64,000 nt of DNA from positions 2,144,501-2,208,500 of the forward strand of contig NC_068559.1 of the NCBI RefSeq assembly GCF_022201045.2, in the 5' to 3' direction. A program made the position numbers and the translations under genes. The notes beneath the pieces were generated by a model. That model was not told the DNA's origin, ran no database searches, and saw nothing but the letters and a program-made list of their open reading frames with translations. The DNA is from Citrus sinensis. Its lineage: Eukaryota > Streptophyta > Magnoliopsida > Sapindales > Rutaceae. Each line of letters starts with the position of its first letter. The stretch's first letter is position 1. This document shows, piece by piece, positions 12,515-24,590 of this stretch.

Positions 12515-13757
12515 TTGTTGCTAGTGGGTAATGGTCATGGTCTTGAAATCAAATATACTGGTTGCACTTGCTTCTTAACCTCTTTACGAACCAGTTTAAA
12601 TCTCAACAATATTTTATGTGTGCCTAAAATTACTAAAAACCTTATTAGCACATCCGAACTTCTCTTAAATAATAATATCATCATTGAATTCTCTTCCAAT
12701 TTGTGTTTTATTAAAGACAAGATGAAAGGAGCTCTGTTGGCACATGAGATTGCTGAAGATGGTCTCGATAGATTACTGTCACAAGCTGAATCTTCTCCTC
12801 AATCTGCAGATCAATGTCTCAATCCTAATTCTATGTTGTCTGTCTTTTCTACCAATAAAGTTGTAAACTCTTTATAAGAGTCAAAGAACCAGTTGTCAGT
12901 TCATTCAAATCTTTTTAATTCTAGTCATTATCCTGCAAGTTTTGTCTTTAGGAAATGAGTCAATCAAATTGTTGCACAACAAATTTGGTCATTCTAATAA
13001 GCATACTTTGCTAGCTATAATAAAATTTCTTACTTTGCATTCTGTCAATAATAACTCTATTGATTTTTGTGATGCCTGTCAATATGGCAAGTTACATCAG
13101 TTGTATTTTCTTGTTATTGAAATTAAAACTAAAACTCCACTTGAGCTTTTGTATACTGATCTATGGGGTCCAGCCTTTGAATTGTCTATGGATGGTTACA
13201 AATATTATATCTCTTTTGTTGATGACTTTACAAGATATTGTTGGATATTTCTTTTAACACTTAAATTTGAGGCCCTTGACACATTCAAATACTTTAAAAT
13301 TCTTGTGGAAAAATAGTTTTCTTTATCTGTTAAAGGATTACAATCTAACATGGAGGGTGAATTCACAGCCTTTAAATCATTTCTTCAATAAGAGGGTATT
13401 TATTTTAAACATAGGTGTCTTTATACTCATGACCATAGTAGTGTAGTTGAAAGAAAACATAGACACATTGTTGAAACATGTTTCACTTTTTTAGCTCAAT
13501 CTCACTTGCCCCTTTCATTTTGGTGGGAATCTTTTCATACAACCAATTACTTTATCAATAGAAGGCCTACACCAATACTTAGAAATGTCTCACCATTTCA
13601 CAAGATGCATAATCAACTACCAGATGATCAATTTCCTAGAGTTTTTGGTTGCTCTTGCTTTCCTTTACTCAAGCCTTATAATCAACATAAACTTGATTTT
13701 TATATTAAAAAATGTGTTTTGGTTAAAGTCATTTGCATAAAGGCTATCAGTATTTAG
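12515..13757 (+). pseudogene. Copia protease/integrase region (broken)
   Basis: 12515-12877 keeps the post-protease region (NNILCVPKITKNLIS). 12942-13316 keeps the GAG-pre-integrase HNKFGHSN block, a degenerate zinc motif (FCDACQYGK) and the start of the integrase core (LLYTDLWGPAF and YYISFVDDFTRYCWIF). 13506-13757 continues with FWWESFHTTNYFINRRPTP. Stops at about 13315 and 13390 and a frameshift inactivate it. Confidence 0.9.
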
Positions 13758-14124
13758 ACAAATCTGGTAAAGTCTTTATTGCTAACATGTCACATTTAAT
13801 TAGTCTAAATTTCCTTACACATAATTGTTTTCAAATCAATCTACTTCTGTTATGTTTAATCTTGTTGATCAAACACCTTCTCAAGTTACTTTCCTTCAAA
13901 GTTTTATTCTTGTTGGCAGTAACCATGAAGGACCATCAACTATTATCAGTACCATTCTTTTCTTCATCTCAACATTTTCCTACGTAACTTATTCTTCCTG
14001 CACATCTAATGATTACCAGAGTCAATGATGGATTTTCAAACATAAAATTTATCTAGCAGTATCTCAAGATCTTGAACCAACTAATGTCAAAGCTGCACTT
14101 CAAGATTCGAGATGGTCTTCTGTC

Positions 14125-15971
14125 ATGAAAGAAGAAATAGAGGCCTTGCAAAGAAATAATACATGGACATTAGTTCTTACTACTGCAGCCACTAAAATTG
14201 TTAGTAATAAATGGGTTTACAAAATTAAATACAATCTTGATGGCACTGTATCTAAATATAAGGCTTGTATGGTGCTAAAGGGTTATCATCAAACACATGG
14301 AATTGATTTTTTTGAGACCTTCAACCTAGTAGTAAAACTTTGTACTTTCCAAGTAGTTTTAAGTTTGGTTGTTATTAGGGGTGGCAATAAAACCCGCCCG
14401 GACTTGATCCGGCCCGGACTCGGCTAATCCGGTCCGGGCATCTATAAAAAATGGGTTCGGTTATTGAAATTCAAAATCCAGATGCTTTCGGGTCTGGTTC
14501 CGGTCATGGCACCAAAAACTCGGAACTTGGATCCGTGTTCGGGTTTTGATAAGTTAAAAAAAGAAAATATAAATATAATACGCCCAAAATTGAAACTTAC
14601 TTTAATTTTCTATCATATTCTTATGTAAACACAAGCAGTGCTGCTGGCTGTCGCACCTCCAACTCTCCAACACTCCAAGCTAGCGGCCACCGCTCAACAT
14701 TCAAAGGAAACACAAGTTGCCGGCTACAAAAAGCAAACACTCCTAACAAACACTCCAAGCCAGCATTGATTGCAAAAGCATCTTATACATCCTGCAAAAT
14801 CATCATCTGATTGCAAAAAGCAAAAGGTATTGGCTCTTAAGTGCTTTGACCACCACTTGACAGGCTTAGCTCTTGACTCTTGAGTGCTTGAGCAGCATTT
14901 GATAGGCCTTACGTGTTGTTATATGGCTATGGTTCTTTGTTTTTTTTTGCCTTTTTCCTTGATTTTGGCTTTCTCTATAATGAGTCATTTTCAAATAAAA
15001 AATCTGTAAATGATTTTATTTGCGACAAATCAATTCCAAAACCAGTAGGGCAGTATTTTATCCAGGTAGGGAAAGCCCGGATAAAAAACCTGTGCCCGAG
15101 AGGTGCCAGGCCTAACCCAGACCAGATGTGAAAAAATCAGGCTCTAATCTGGGTCCAGGCAGCTGTTTTATTGATCCAGGCCAGTCTCGGGGAAGGCCAA
15201 ACCCAGACCGGACCCAGGTTTTTTCCAACCCTAGTTGTTATGCATCACTGGCAAATTAGATAGCCCGACATTATTAATGCATTCCTTAATGATGTTCTTA
15301 CAGAAGATGTATTCATGCACCAACCGGAGGGCTTTATAGACTCTACTTATCCTTTTAATGTTTGTAGGCTTAACAAAGTCTTATATAGCCTTAAACAGGC
15401 TCCAAGAGCTTGGTATGACAAGTTAAAATGTTTTTTTATTGGACCGAGGTTTTCATGTATTCAAATCTGATACTTCTATGTTTTTTCAGTATTTTGGGAA
15501 TGATATTTTACTTGTTCTCATCTATATGGATGATATTCTCATAATTGGATCAAATTCCAAAGTTGTTGAGCATGTTATTCACAACCTCAATTCAGAGTTT
15601 GCACTCATAGATTTAGGGGAGTTCAATTATTTTCTTAGCCTTGAGGTCACTCCATTCATGCAAGGTCTGTATTAATCTTACCTATGAATACCACTGATAA
15701 ACTTCATAAAGGGAAAAGTGCAGTTTTTTATAATCCTTTCTTATATCGAAGTATTGTTGGTTCTCTGAAATATGTTCTTATCACCAGACCTGATATAGCT
15801 TATGTTGTGAATAAGCTTAGTCAATTTTTAGCTCCGCTTACTGCTCTTCATTGGCAAGCCTGTAAACGAGTTCTAAGGTATCTTCAATGCACAACACATT
15901 TTGGCCTTCAATTCTTCAACTCAAGCTCCTTGACTTTGACTACTTATTCTGATGTTAATTGGGGCATCTGA
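14125..15971 (+). pseudogene. Copia reverse transcriptase/RNase H (interrupted)
   Basis: The RT begins ALQRNNTWTLV and KWVYKIKYNLDG, and is cut after LVV by a hAT insertion at 14376-15233. It resumes exactly at MHHWQI after the second target-site copy, passes VCRLNKVLYSLKQAPRAWYD, and reaches the catalytic LIYMDDILIIGS (YMDD in place of YVDD). 15684-15971 holds the RNase H-proximal YRSIVGSLKYVLITRPDIAY block. Further degenerate RNase H follows to about 16390. Confidence 0.9.
14376..15233. mobile_element. Non-autonomous hAT element inside copia RT
   Basis: 858 bp with terminal inverted repeats TAGGGGTGGCAA and TAGGGTTGGAAA, flanked by a perfect 8-bp target-site duplication GTTGTTAT (14368-14375 and 15234-15241), the hAT hallmark. 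Subterminal regions are rich in CCGG/CCCGGAC motifs. No transposase is encoded. Removing it with one duplication restores continuity of the copia RT frame. Confidence 0.92.
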
Positions 15972-16415
15972 TCCTGATGATCGATGATCCATTGGTGGTT
16001 ATTTTGTGTTTTTGGGCAACAATCTTATTTCTTGGTCTTTCAAGAAGCAGCACATTGTCTTTTGTTCTTCAGCTGAATCTGAATATAAAACTCTAGCTCT
16101 AGTAACTTTAGAGATCTTTTGACTTACTTATCTGTTTCCAGAGCTGAGGATTTCCTTAGTTCATATTCCCACTTCATATTGTGGTAACAAGAGTGCTGAA
16201 CTTTGGCTAGTAATGCAACGTATCATTCTCGAACAAAACATATTGAGCTGGATATTCATTTTGTTCGAGAACATATTGCATAGAACAACTTCAAATCACT
16301 CATGTTTCTAGCTCTGAGTAGTATGTTGACATTCTCACTAAACCCTCCTTTGATACCTTTGCTTATGTTCGAAGCAAGCTTAATGTACTTCCCAGACCTT
16401 AAGCTTGAGACGGGA

Positions 16416-16715
16416 TGTTAAGGAATATAATCTTCAAGTGCTTTGATCTATTAATTAACTAAGGGCGATGATTTGGCAACCTAGTCAGCAAGTTAGTTAT
16501 GAGTCTGTTACTCAGCTATCAGTTTGGTAACAAGTTTATTTGTAATTAACTTCAGCTAGCTCATGCATTTGGTGTGTGTAGAATATTACAGATGTTGATA
16601 TAAAAAGCCTTGTAATCAAATTCATGATTAATGACAACCATTACTTTCATTTGATCAGAATTTTCTCTCTCGATGCTCAACTTTCTCTTTGCTTTTCCTT
16701 TTGCTCTTTTCAACA
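16416..16715 (+). repeat. Copia 3' LTR
   Basis: Starts TGTTAAGG directly after the purine-rich AGCTTGAGACGGGA and ends CAACA, giving the TG...CA ends of an LTR (about 300 bp). A TATAAAAA box lies at 16599-16606. No matching 5' LTR was seen upstream. Confidence 0.75.
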
Positions 16716-17084
16716 ACCAAATAGTACAAATTAGCTAAATAAACTTTCGTTCTTTCTTCCTTATTATATATTTAAAGTATAATAATGATTCAGATTCTAG
16801 CATTTAAATCTCAATTTCAATCTCAACTATTATGCATCTTTAGTGCTCCTTAATCATTTACTACTTACCATATATGTATACAAATTAAAACATAGAAATG
16901 ATAATTAATGACGAAAAAGAGCAATACTCTAATATGATCACCCAAGAATTTTCCCTAATAATAAATATATGATAATTTCTCTCTATTTAAGCGTTCCAAT
17001 GGCAATACAACATGCTCATTATCAACGCTTGCATCTTTTATCTGTTACTTATTTCCCTTTCCAAATCTATCGAGATCGACTGCC

Positions 17085-18403
17085 ATGGGGTCGTTGCACA
17101 AGGAAATCACAAGCACGATGGATTTGGATGTGCCACTAGTTGTTACAAGCGAGGGAGTCCCCACAGTGACAACAGAAGATGGGTTCGTTGAATTCATGAA
17201 GTCAACAGTTTTGAAGCGACAAGAACTCGATGAAACCTTTTACGTACTGGATTTAGGTCATCATTTCTCTCTATTATCATTGATCTCCAACCTTCCGATG
17301 GTTCACCCCTACTACGCCGTCAAGTGCTATCCTCGAAACACTTGATGCTCTCGGCGCAAACGTTGACTGCGCAAGCCCTTCGGAGATTGAATCTGTTTTG
17401 GCACTAGGTGTTTCACCCGATCGATTGCATTAATTATGCCAACGCGTGTAACCCAATCTCTCATATTAAGTATACTGAGAGTGTTGGAGTCAACTTAACA
17501 ACTTTTGATTCGAAGGGGGAAGCTTGATAAGATTCGGATGTGGCATTCGAAATGTGAGTTATCGATCCGGATCAAGTCCCCGGTAGATGGTGGAGCAAGG
17601 TATACGTTGGATTCCGAATTCGGTGCTAATCCTGGGGAACCTGTGCAACTTCTTGAAGCCGCTGAAGCTTCAAGGCTTCCTCTAATGGGTGTTGCACTCC
17701 ATATAGGATGCGAAGCCACAAACCTAGCTGCATTTCGGGCAGCTATAGCTGCGGCTAAAACGGTTTTCGCGGCGGCAGCTGGGCTGAACGACTAAAATGC
17801 GTATCTTGGATATTGGCGGTGGCTTTGCTTGCGACCCACAGTTCCATGAAGCGGCTTGAATCATAAAAGACGCTCTTCAAACTTATTTCCAAAAATGAAG
17901 CAGAAGCTAGATACTTGGGTGTCATTTCAGAGGCAGGCCGGTTCTTCGCAGACTTGGCTTTCACGCTGGCTACTAAAATTATAGGGAAGCTCGTTCGAGA
18001 TGAACTAAGAGAGTACTGGATTAGTGATGGGAAATACTGATCTTTTGGGTGGCTATCAAATGAGCAAGTGATTACTAAGTGCAGAACTCATATTTGTACT
18101 TCCGCCTCCAGCAATAATCAGACTACCTACAAGTCGACGGTGTTTCGACCAACGTGTACTGCAGTCGGTAAGGTTTTTGCGGGCCACCCGTTACCGGAAC
18201 TTGAGGTGAACGATTGGCTTGTGTTTCCCGATAAACGTGCCAATACACTGTTTGTGGAACCAATTTCAATGGATTTAGCAATGCTGCCGTTCGAACTTAA
18301 ATTTTCCGTTCGAATCCAAGCTCATACAGCTTGTGAATATGAGAACGAGGTTATACTATTGCATGGGTTTGCAAGTGAAGTAACTGAAGAAATAAAAAAA
18401 TAG
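17085..18403 (+). pseudogene. ODC: Ornithine decarboxylase pseudogene
   Basis: An intronless relic of ornithine decarboxylase, the PLP-dependent enzyme making putrescine. The 5' part keeps the Met start and HPYYAVKCYP, which holds the PLP-binding Lys. The middle keeps DCASPSEIESVLALGVSPDR, IRIKSPVDGGARY, FGANPGE, HIGCEATN and DIGGGFACDPQFHEAA (PLP glycine loop). The end keeps GHPLPELEVNDWLVFPD. Frame changes occur near 17340, 17430, 17505 and 17795. In-frame stops lie in the segment 17858-17910 and at the expected KYGSFGW (TGA). The active-site region reads TCTAVGK, keeping the Cys, and the PDMGAY block is lost (PDKRAN). Plant ODC genes are normally intronless, so lack of introns does not prove retroposition. 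Confidence 0.92.
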
Positions 18404-19654
18404 ATAACTAAATAAATAATGTGCTTCTGCACAATTACAAGTGAGTAAAAAAGGTATGGAAGTCTTCGTGATTGTTGTCGGCTTTTCTTAATTTCTTTAT
18501 TTTAAATAAGGTATTATACTATTAGTATTATCTCTTCTCTCCTCTTGATTTGATTTGAGTATTTATCTGACTAAATATAATTATATCTTAATTTGTGTGT
18601 TTACCTGATTAAATCATATCATTGATGGTTAATAAATAAAAATAAAATAAAGAAATAAATATCAATATACATAATGGAAATTTACACACACTTAAAGTGG
18701 CATTGAGTATTATAATCTATATTTTGAGCATTTCAAAATAAGAAAAATATGAAATTATAAAAAAATTTAAAATTTTAACTAAAAGGCAAATGTTATCGTC
18801 ATAATTTTGTCTTTTCTTTATCATTTTCCTTTAATATTTCACTTACTAAAAAACAAATCATTATCTTAGAAATGACATCGTTGTCTCCAACACTTTACCC
18901 AAACCATCCACCCAAATTCGACCAAGCAAAAATGTTCATTCTCGTGACCTTTACGAGTCGGGGTGGGCAAATAACCCGACCTGATAAAAAAACTTTGAGT
19001 TTGGATAGGATACGAAATAAGAATCATACTTGATCTGGTTGGATTTTGGCCAATCAATCTGATCGGGTCAAATCTAATCTGATCCAAGTCACAATACACA
19101 CAAATATAAATTTTTTATCCGGTCCAATTTGAACATAACTCAGATTAGATCAGATCGCATTATAAGTTCTGGTCGAGTTCAGATTACTATTTTTCGAGTA
19201 ATCTTCGACCTTGAAACCCCATCAATCTGATCTCAACCCTAATTTACCCCCCTTATTTTCGACGTTTCCCTCTGGATTGCTCGAGAATGCTCCAATGAAA
19301 ACTATTCGAATGTTACAATTCTTCAGTTTGTTTCAATGAATGTTTCCTTTGTCCCAAAATATAATAAAATAAAAGAGAAAGAGAAGATGTCATTGAGAAA
19401 AAGAAGAGAAAACAAGAGAAAATGGCATATGGGCGAGAGGGAGACTTGTATCGAGAGAGGAACGTGCTACTAGTTAGAGACAAATAGTACTGATATATTG
19501 AAGAAATTAAAATAATTAAATAACAAATAAATTTACAAATTCTCAGGTCCGGATTTTGACAACATACAGATGTTGGGCCCGAACGTAGCAAAATGTTAAG
19601 ATAAGTCTCGTACGTAATTTATTTTTCGTTAACGGATAATACTGTAATTCTCAA
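18404..19654. other. Intergenic DNA between ODC pseudogene and CYP79 copy A
   Basis: AT-rich. The only structure seen is a possible hAT remnant (listed separately). Confidence 0.5.
18958..19241. mobile_element. Possible degenerate non-autonomous hAT element
   Basis: Left end CGGGGTGGGCAAATAACCCGACC resembles the terminal and subterminal sequence of the other hAT elements here. The right end CTCAACCCTA could be the opposite terminus. The interior repeats GATC/ATCTGATC motifs. No clear 8-bp duplication is visible, so this is tentative. Confidence 0.4.
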
Positions 19655-21604
19655 TTAATTAGCCGGGTACAACTCAGCAGGCAAACGGGGCTTTGCACGA
19701 GCATGCAGTGGCTTAGCCATTAGGAGGTCGCATTTTGACTCGGAAAGGTCAACCATCTCCTCATCCGATGGTGCGCTCCAATTAAAACCTTGAAGAAGCC
19801 TTGCCAAAAGCATTACAGACATCTCGGACCCAAGTGCCATGCCCATGCAACCGCGTCTTCCTCTGCTGAATGAAAGGAATCTTAATTCTGTTTCCGCCAA
19901 CTCTACTTGATGATGATGATCGTCCACTGAACCAATATGACGTTCAGGTATGAATTTCAATGGATCTTTCCAGACGTTAGGGTTCCGGCCAAGCCCTATT
20001 CGGCTCAGCAGAACGTGACTGCCTTTGGGAATGAAGTAACCGGCGATAGTGGCATCGCGAGTTGAAACATGAGGCAGGTTAAACGGTGCCACGGGATGAA
20101 GGCGAAGCACTTCCCTTAAACAAGCCTTGATATAATTGAGCTGCGGGACGTCAGATTCCTGAACAAGTCTTTCTTTTCCAACAACTCTATCGATCTCCTC
20201 TGTTGCTTTTTGGAGAATTTCAGGCTGGTTGATCATCTCCGCTATTGCCCATTCTGCTGCATTCGATGGATTATCCACTGTTGCAAGTGTCAGATCCTGC
20301 AAGTACGTACATATGTTAATTTATCGATCAGTTAATTTGTCATTAAAATTCGAGACCGCGACCTGATTATATATAACATGAGCAATTAATAATATAAAAA
20401 TTAATGTATTAAATAAACAAGATATCCAACGTACCATGCATTGAGATTTGATCTCATCTATGGATAACAATGGAACCCCATTTTCATCATTTGCTGAAAT
20501 AAGAACATCTAGCAAGTCCTGGTCCTTGTGAGCTTCCTTTTTGTTGTCATGATGACGTCTCCGTTGGTGTACTCTCTCATCTATAATGGAATCGTGATAC
20601 TTGTTGGCAGTTTTCATGGCCGCACTTACAATTTTTTCATGGCCTTCTAGATCGAAGACTCTCATCCAGGGAACGTAATCTGAAAGAGTGAAGGAATAAA
20701 GGTGTTGGAGTGCAACGAAGAGTGATTCAACGTGTTCTTCTTCTTCAAATCCGGGGCCTCCATCTTCTTTTCCTTCGCCAAAATATCTCCTGTTGAACAT
20801 CATCTTCCGAATAACGTTCCCGCAATAATGGCGGGTTGCAAGTCTTACATCTACAACTGTTGCGGCAGAAGCACTTTTGCGGCATTGGTTATAAATGAAT
20901 CGAACAAGATTGTCAGCTTCTTCTCTTCTCTTAGAGATTAAGGAGTTAAGTCGGGCTGAGCTCAACACGTGAGAAGCAACCATCTTTCTCATTTTCTTCC
21001 ATTGTTGACCCCATGGCACGACTGCCACTGACAGGAATCCACGGCTAGAGTACTCTGTCCCCATTGTGAGCGGCCTCGTTGCAAAAATTGAGTCGTTATC
21101 TTTTAGAACTTCCAAGGCAATTTCTGGGGAAGTCACTGGAATCACATGAACATTTCCAAGCCGGATGCAAGAAATGTTGGTTTTAAGTTCTTTCATCACA
21201 CTGTGTATCCATTTGAAGGCCGGCTTATTCCTCCAAATCTCTGGAAGGTTTCCGACTATTGGCCACGCAGCCGGGCCTGGGGGCAGAGGTGGTTGCTTCA
21301 TTCTTTTCTGGTCCGTACTCTGCTGGACAAATTCATTCATTTTCAATCAAATTAGTTTATATGTTGAATAAAAATATACAATTATTGTTCCTAATAAATA
21401 AGTAAGGGAAATCGAAAAATAAATATAGTATACCTTGAACAGTTGATTCTGAACGAATGAATACATGTCCATCACATACTTCCGAATAGTTTCGGATTTC
21501 AGCTGAAAGCTTATTAGTGTAACAACGGCAACAAGTAGTGTCACCCGAACAATATATGTGGATTCAAAAATGGGATTATCTTCAAGATAAGAAAGGAAAT
21601 CCAT
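19655..21604 (-). CDS. CYP79: CYP79-family cytochrome P450, copy A
   Basis: complement(join(19655..20296, 20435..21322, 21434..21604)), 566 residues. CYP79 enzymes N-hydroxylate an amino acid twice to give its aldoxime in the ER. Seen: N-terminal anchor (about 17-35), hinge PPLPPGP (68-74), C-helix QQWKKMRK, the CYP79-type I-helix NPSNAAEW (362-369) in place of AGxDTT, ExxR E415-R418, FIPERH (468-473), and heme loop [10 protein letters not shown] with C503 as axial ligand. Intron 1 (111 nt) ends in a tandem acceptor CAGCAG; intron 2 (138 nt) is phase 0. The start at 21604 matches the other copies; a TATATATA at 21710-21717 excludes the longer upstream frame. It is inverted relative to B-D. 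The sequence is C-like except its last about 200 bp, which are B-like. Substrate is unknown. Confidence 0.95.
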
Positions 21605-21709
21605 AATATTAATGAAGGCAATTTTTTGATTCAAGAGTAAAGCAGAAAAGCAATTAATATTCTTGATCGATATCGATTGAACGGAGAGGAGGCTCTCTCT
21701 ATATATAAC

Positions 21710-21718
21710 ATTGTGCAG
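21710..21718 (-). promoter_or_regulatory. TATA box of CYP79 copy A
   Basis: TTATATATA on the minus strand, about 106 bp upstream of the start. The leader downstream of it aligns with those of copies C and D; the sequence upstream diverges. Confidence 0.6.
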
Positions 21719-21760
21719 AGATCGGGATGATTGTAATGAAATTTCACAGGTTGCTTCCAT

Positions 21761-24587
21761 TAATTTTAAATAATGGTTACTCAGTTCTCTGCTCAGACTT
21801 TTTTATTTTATTTTTTTAGTTTTAAAAACGTGGCAGTCAGTGTGGACTTGGTCACTTACTGACGCTTTCACACAAGCTGAAATATTATAACGACTACGAA
21901 ATTAATAAATTATTTAAAATTAGGCCTTCTTTGTATAGTAACATTTAAGCCACAACTTTTATAACAAAAATTATAATATAAAATAAAAATTAATAGTGTA
22001 TAATAAATTTAAATTTTAAATAATAATTTTGAGTAAATTATGAAAAATATTATAAATTTTTCATTGTATAAATATGAAATTAAATTAACATAACTTTCAA
22101 ACTATTAGTTATACCAAATATTTTAATATTGTACTTAAAAATTATAATTGTCCGTACTAAACAGGATCTTAAGCCTATAGCAATTTCTATTGGTCAACAT
22201 TCAATTTTGTCAGTTTGCCAAAAAAGTATTTTATTGCTTTCATATTGAAATTCTAAATGAGGGGAATATATTCCATGATTTCCTCCCAATTTTTTTAATT
22301 ATTTCAAAAATAGCAGCTACATCTGTAAAACCATGGTTAAATCAAAATTAGCTGAAAGCAATTCTTGATGTGATTGAATAAAGTGGAGGCTCTCCATGTT
22401 TACCGAATTTCAATTCACTGGAAAAGACTTATCAATGAAACTACCCCTTATTTACTTTTGAAAAAACTAATGTCGGTATAGAGAAAATCGCATTTACCCA
22501 TATTTTGCAAAAATTTTAATTAGTTGCATTTTATTATATTAAAAAAGATTTATAATGCAATGAGTTTGCAAAATAAATCCATGAGGCAATAGGTTGGGTT
22601 GAGATGCATTAATTCAAACAATGTTTCATAATTTAATCATATTACTTTACAAAACTGGGGGGCGCAAAAATAGATTATCAATTAACATTAAAATTGACTG
22701 ACTAAATTTTAAATATTTTTATCATACTAACTTTTTAGTATATGATATCATGGCAGATTTTTGAGAATTCTTAAATAAAAAGTTTTTAGTACTTGTGGAG
22801 TATTGCTCCTTAACTATTCATTATTTGCCTCATGTGTGTGCATATTAACATGATTGTTAAAGCATACAAGAGGCAAGGAATGAATGGAAAAGGAGCAATA
22901 TTTCAAGAGCACTTAAGACTTTTCTCTCAAATCAATAGAAATTAATCATTGTGTTGATGTTTGGTTTTTTATTTTTTATTTTTTAACCGTGATATTAAAT
23001 CCGGTCAATTAATCTCAGCAAGCACCAATAATCACTTTAATTATCATTTTGTCCTTAAATAAAATTACTCAAAAGGATAAATAGGTATTATCATCCTTGT
23101 ATCTGTATTGAAATACTTCTTTGCTGCTTCTGGAACATTGCTTCTCAAGTATTCACTCTTGCCACATGTGTATGCATATTATCATGGCTGTTAACGTATA
23201 CAAGAGGTAAGGAATGAATGGAAAATGAGCAGTATTATAAGAACAACTAAGACTTTTTTCTCAAATCAATAGAAATTAATCATTTTGTCGATGTTGGGTT
23301 TTCTATTTTTTTATTTTCTTTAATCGTAATATTAAACCCTGTTAATTAATCTCATCAAGCACCGATAATCACTTTTACATTAATTATCATTTTGTCCTTA
23401 AATAAAATTACTCAAAATGATAAATAGGTTATAAAATTAATCAAGGGTTCCTGATACCTTTTGGGCTTGTATCCTAATAGTACTCGTACCTATATTGAGG
23501 ACATGAGTTAAAATTCCAAAAGGCTTATCCCTTAAAGTAAGGGTGCATTTCACCCCATACATACATTAATGAGAGTAGAATTTCGAATCTCAACTTCTTC
23601 GAGGAGACAAAACAGCAAAATCCGATCCAATTTATCGTAATCGATTAGTTAACATGTTGGTTAACCGTATTCTAAAGTGCTCATGCTAATTTGCATTTTC
23701 AGTAACTAACTTAACAAAAGCCTTAGACAAGGATAGCGACTGAAGAGGAAGTAGTTGTCGTATAAACTGGAGCTAATAATAAACGACGATATGGTATACG
23801 GTTGACCCAATAATTCCCCAAGGTCAATGATATGACAAAACGGGAAGGGAAGATCTAGGGCTGTCTGCTAGGTCCAACTTGACTGCCATTTTCTTGAGCT
23901 CTTAAGTATTCCTGAGAGGGTCCTGTAACCTGTTGCAGCTTGCTGGCTTAATCGCTCAACAGAATCTGGCTTAACGACAACATAAAATAGAATTATTATG
24001 CACACCATTTACAGGGTGGTTTATTCTTATAAATGAAATTGTTGGGTGAAATATTTCCTTCGAAAATTAGATTCAATGCATATATGTCTGCTATTGTTCT
24101 TAATTTCAAAATCAAGATTGAGCCTTGCCCTCGTTGATATTTTTCTCAATTAGCGACTGCTAAGTGTCAAACTGCTAGTAAAAAGCGTAAGTGACATGAA
24201 TACCTGAGCAATTTGCTAGAAACGTGAAAAATGGGGGGATATGCAAATTGTGAACATTGAATCTCCCTTTGTTAATATTAACGTCATGGAATATGTTAAC
24301 ATCATTTAAAACTTCTATATGATGGAATTAATATAATTATCTGAATTCAACTTTGGCTCAATGGTGACCAAGACAAAATTGCCAGTTGATTAACTTTGAA
24401 TAATGAATTGATCTCTACTAGATACAATGTATCAGCTTAAATGTTCAATTTTTTTTTTTTCACGTAAGTTTCCGTTTCTCGATGTAATTAGGATAAATTA
24501 ATATTTTTAAGTGATAGGCCTGTTAACAATCAAAGTCCACTCCTGGGTGCTTTCCCATAATTAAGAAATTGACCACATTTACTGCTT
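21761..24587. other. Spacer between copy A and the MITE region
   Basis: AT-rich and non-coding. It includes a 334-bp-period tandem duplication (listed separately). Around 21930-22165 a stretch resembles the MITE-like sequence found at the end of copy C (AAGCCACAACTTTTATAAC and ATACCAAATATTTTA). Confidence 0.5.
22800..23430 (+). repeat. Two-copy tandem duplication, period about 334 bp
   Basis: 22800-23090 repeats at about 23134-23430. For example GAGGCAAGGAATGAATGG in the first copy recurs as GAGGTAAGGAATGAATGG 334 bp later, and ATTATCATTTTGTCCTTAAATAAAATTACTCAAAA-type sequence ends both. Many substitutions show it is old. Non-coding. Confidence 0.8.
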
Positions 24588-24590
24588 TTA

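Larger units (their letters stand above)
11739..16715 (+). mobile_element. Decayed Ty1/copia retrotransposon with 3' LTR only
   Basis: Plus-strand copia remnant in the order gag fragment (11739-11945), degenerate zinc-knuckle/protease area, GAG-pre-integrase and integrase (12515-13730), reverse transcriptase (14125-14367 and 15242-15670) and RNase H (15684-16390), then a 3' LTR. There is no 5' LTR: homology begins inside gag (LISSLGQSYYL and YSMLLTHEA). Many stops and frameshifts break every domain. An 858-bp hAT element interrupts the RT. The copia domain order with integrase before RT separates it from gypsy. Confidence 0.92.

Noticed and set aside
21605..21760. In-frame upstream ATG extending copy A by about 52 residues
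   Set aside because: The TATA box at 21710 lies inside it and the extension is not shared by B or D.
22800..23430. CRISPR-like direct repeats
   Set aside because: Only two long diverged copies with no short regular repeat-spacer pattern; plant nuclear DNA.
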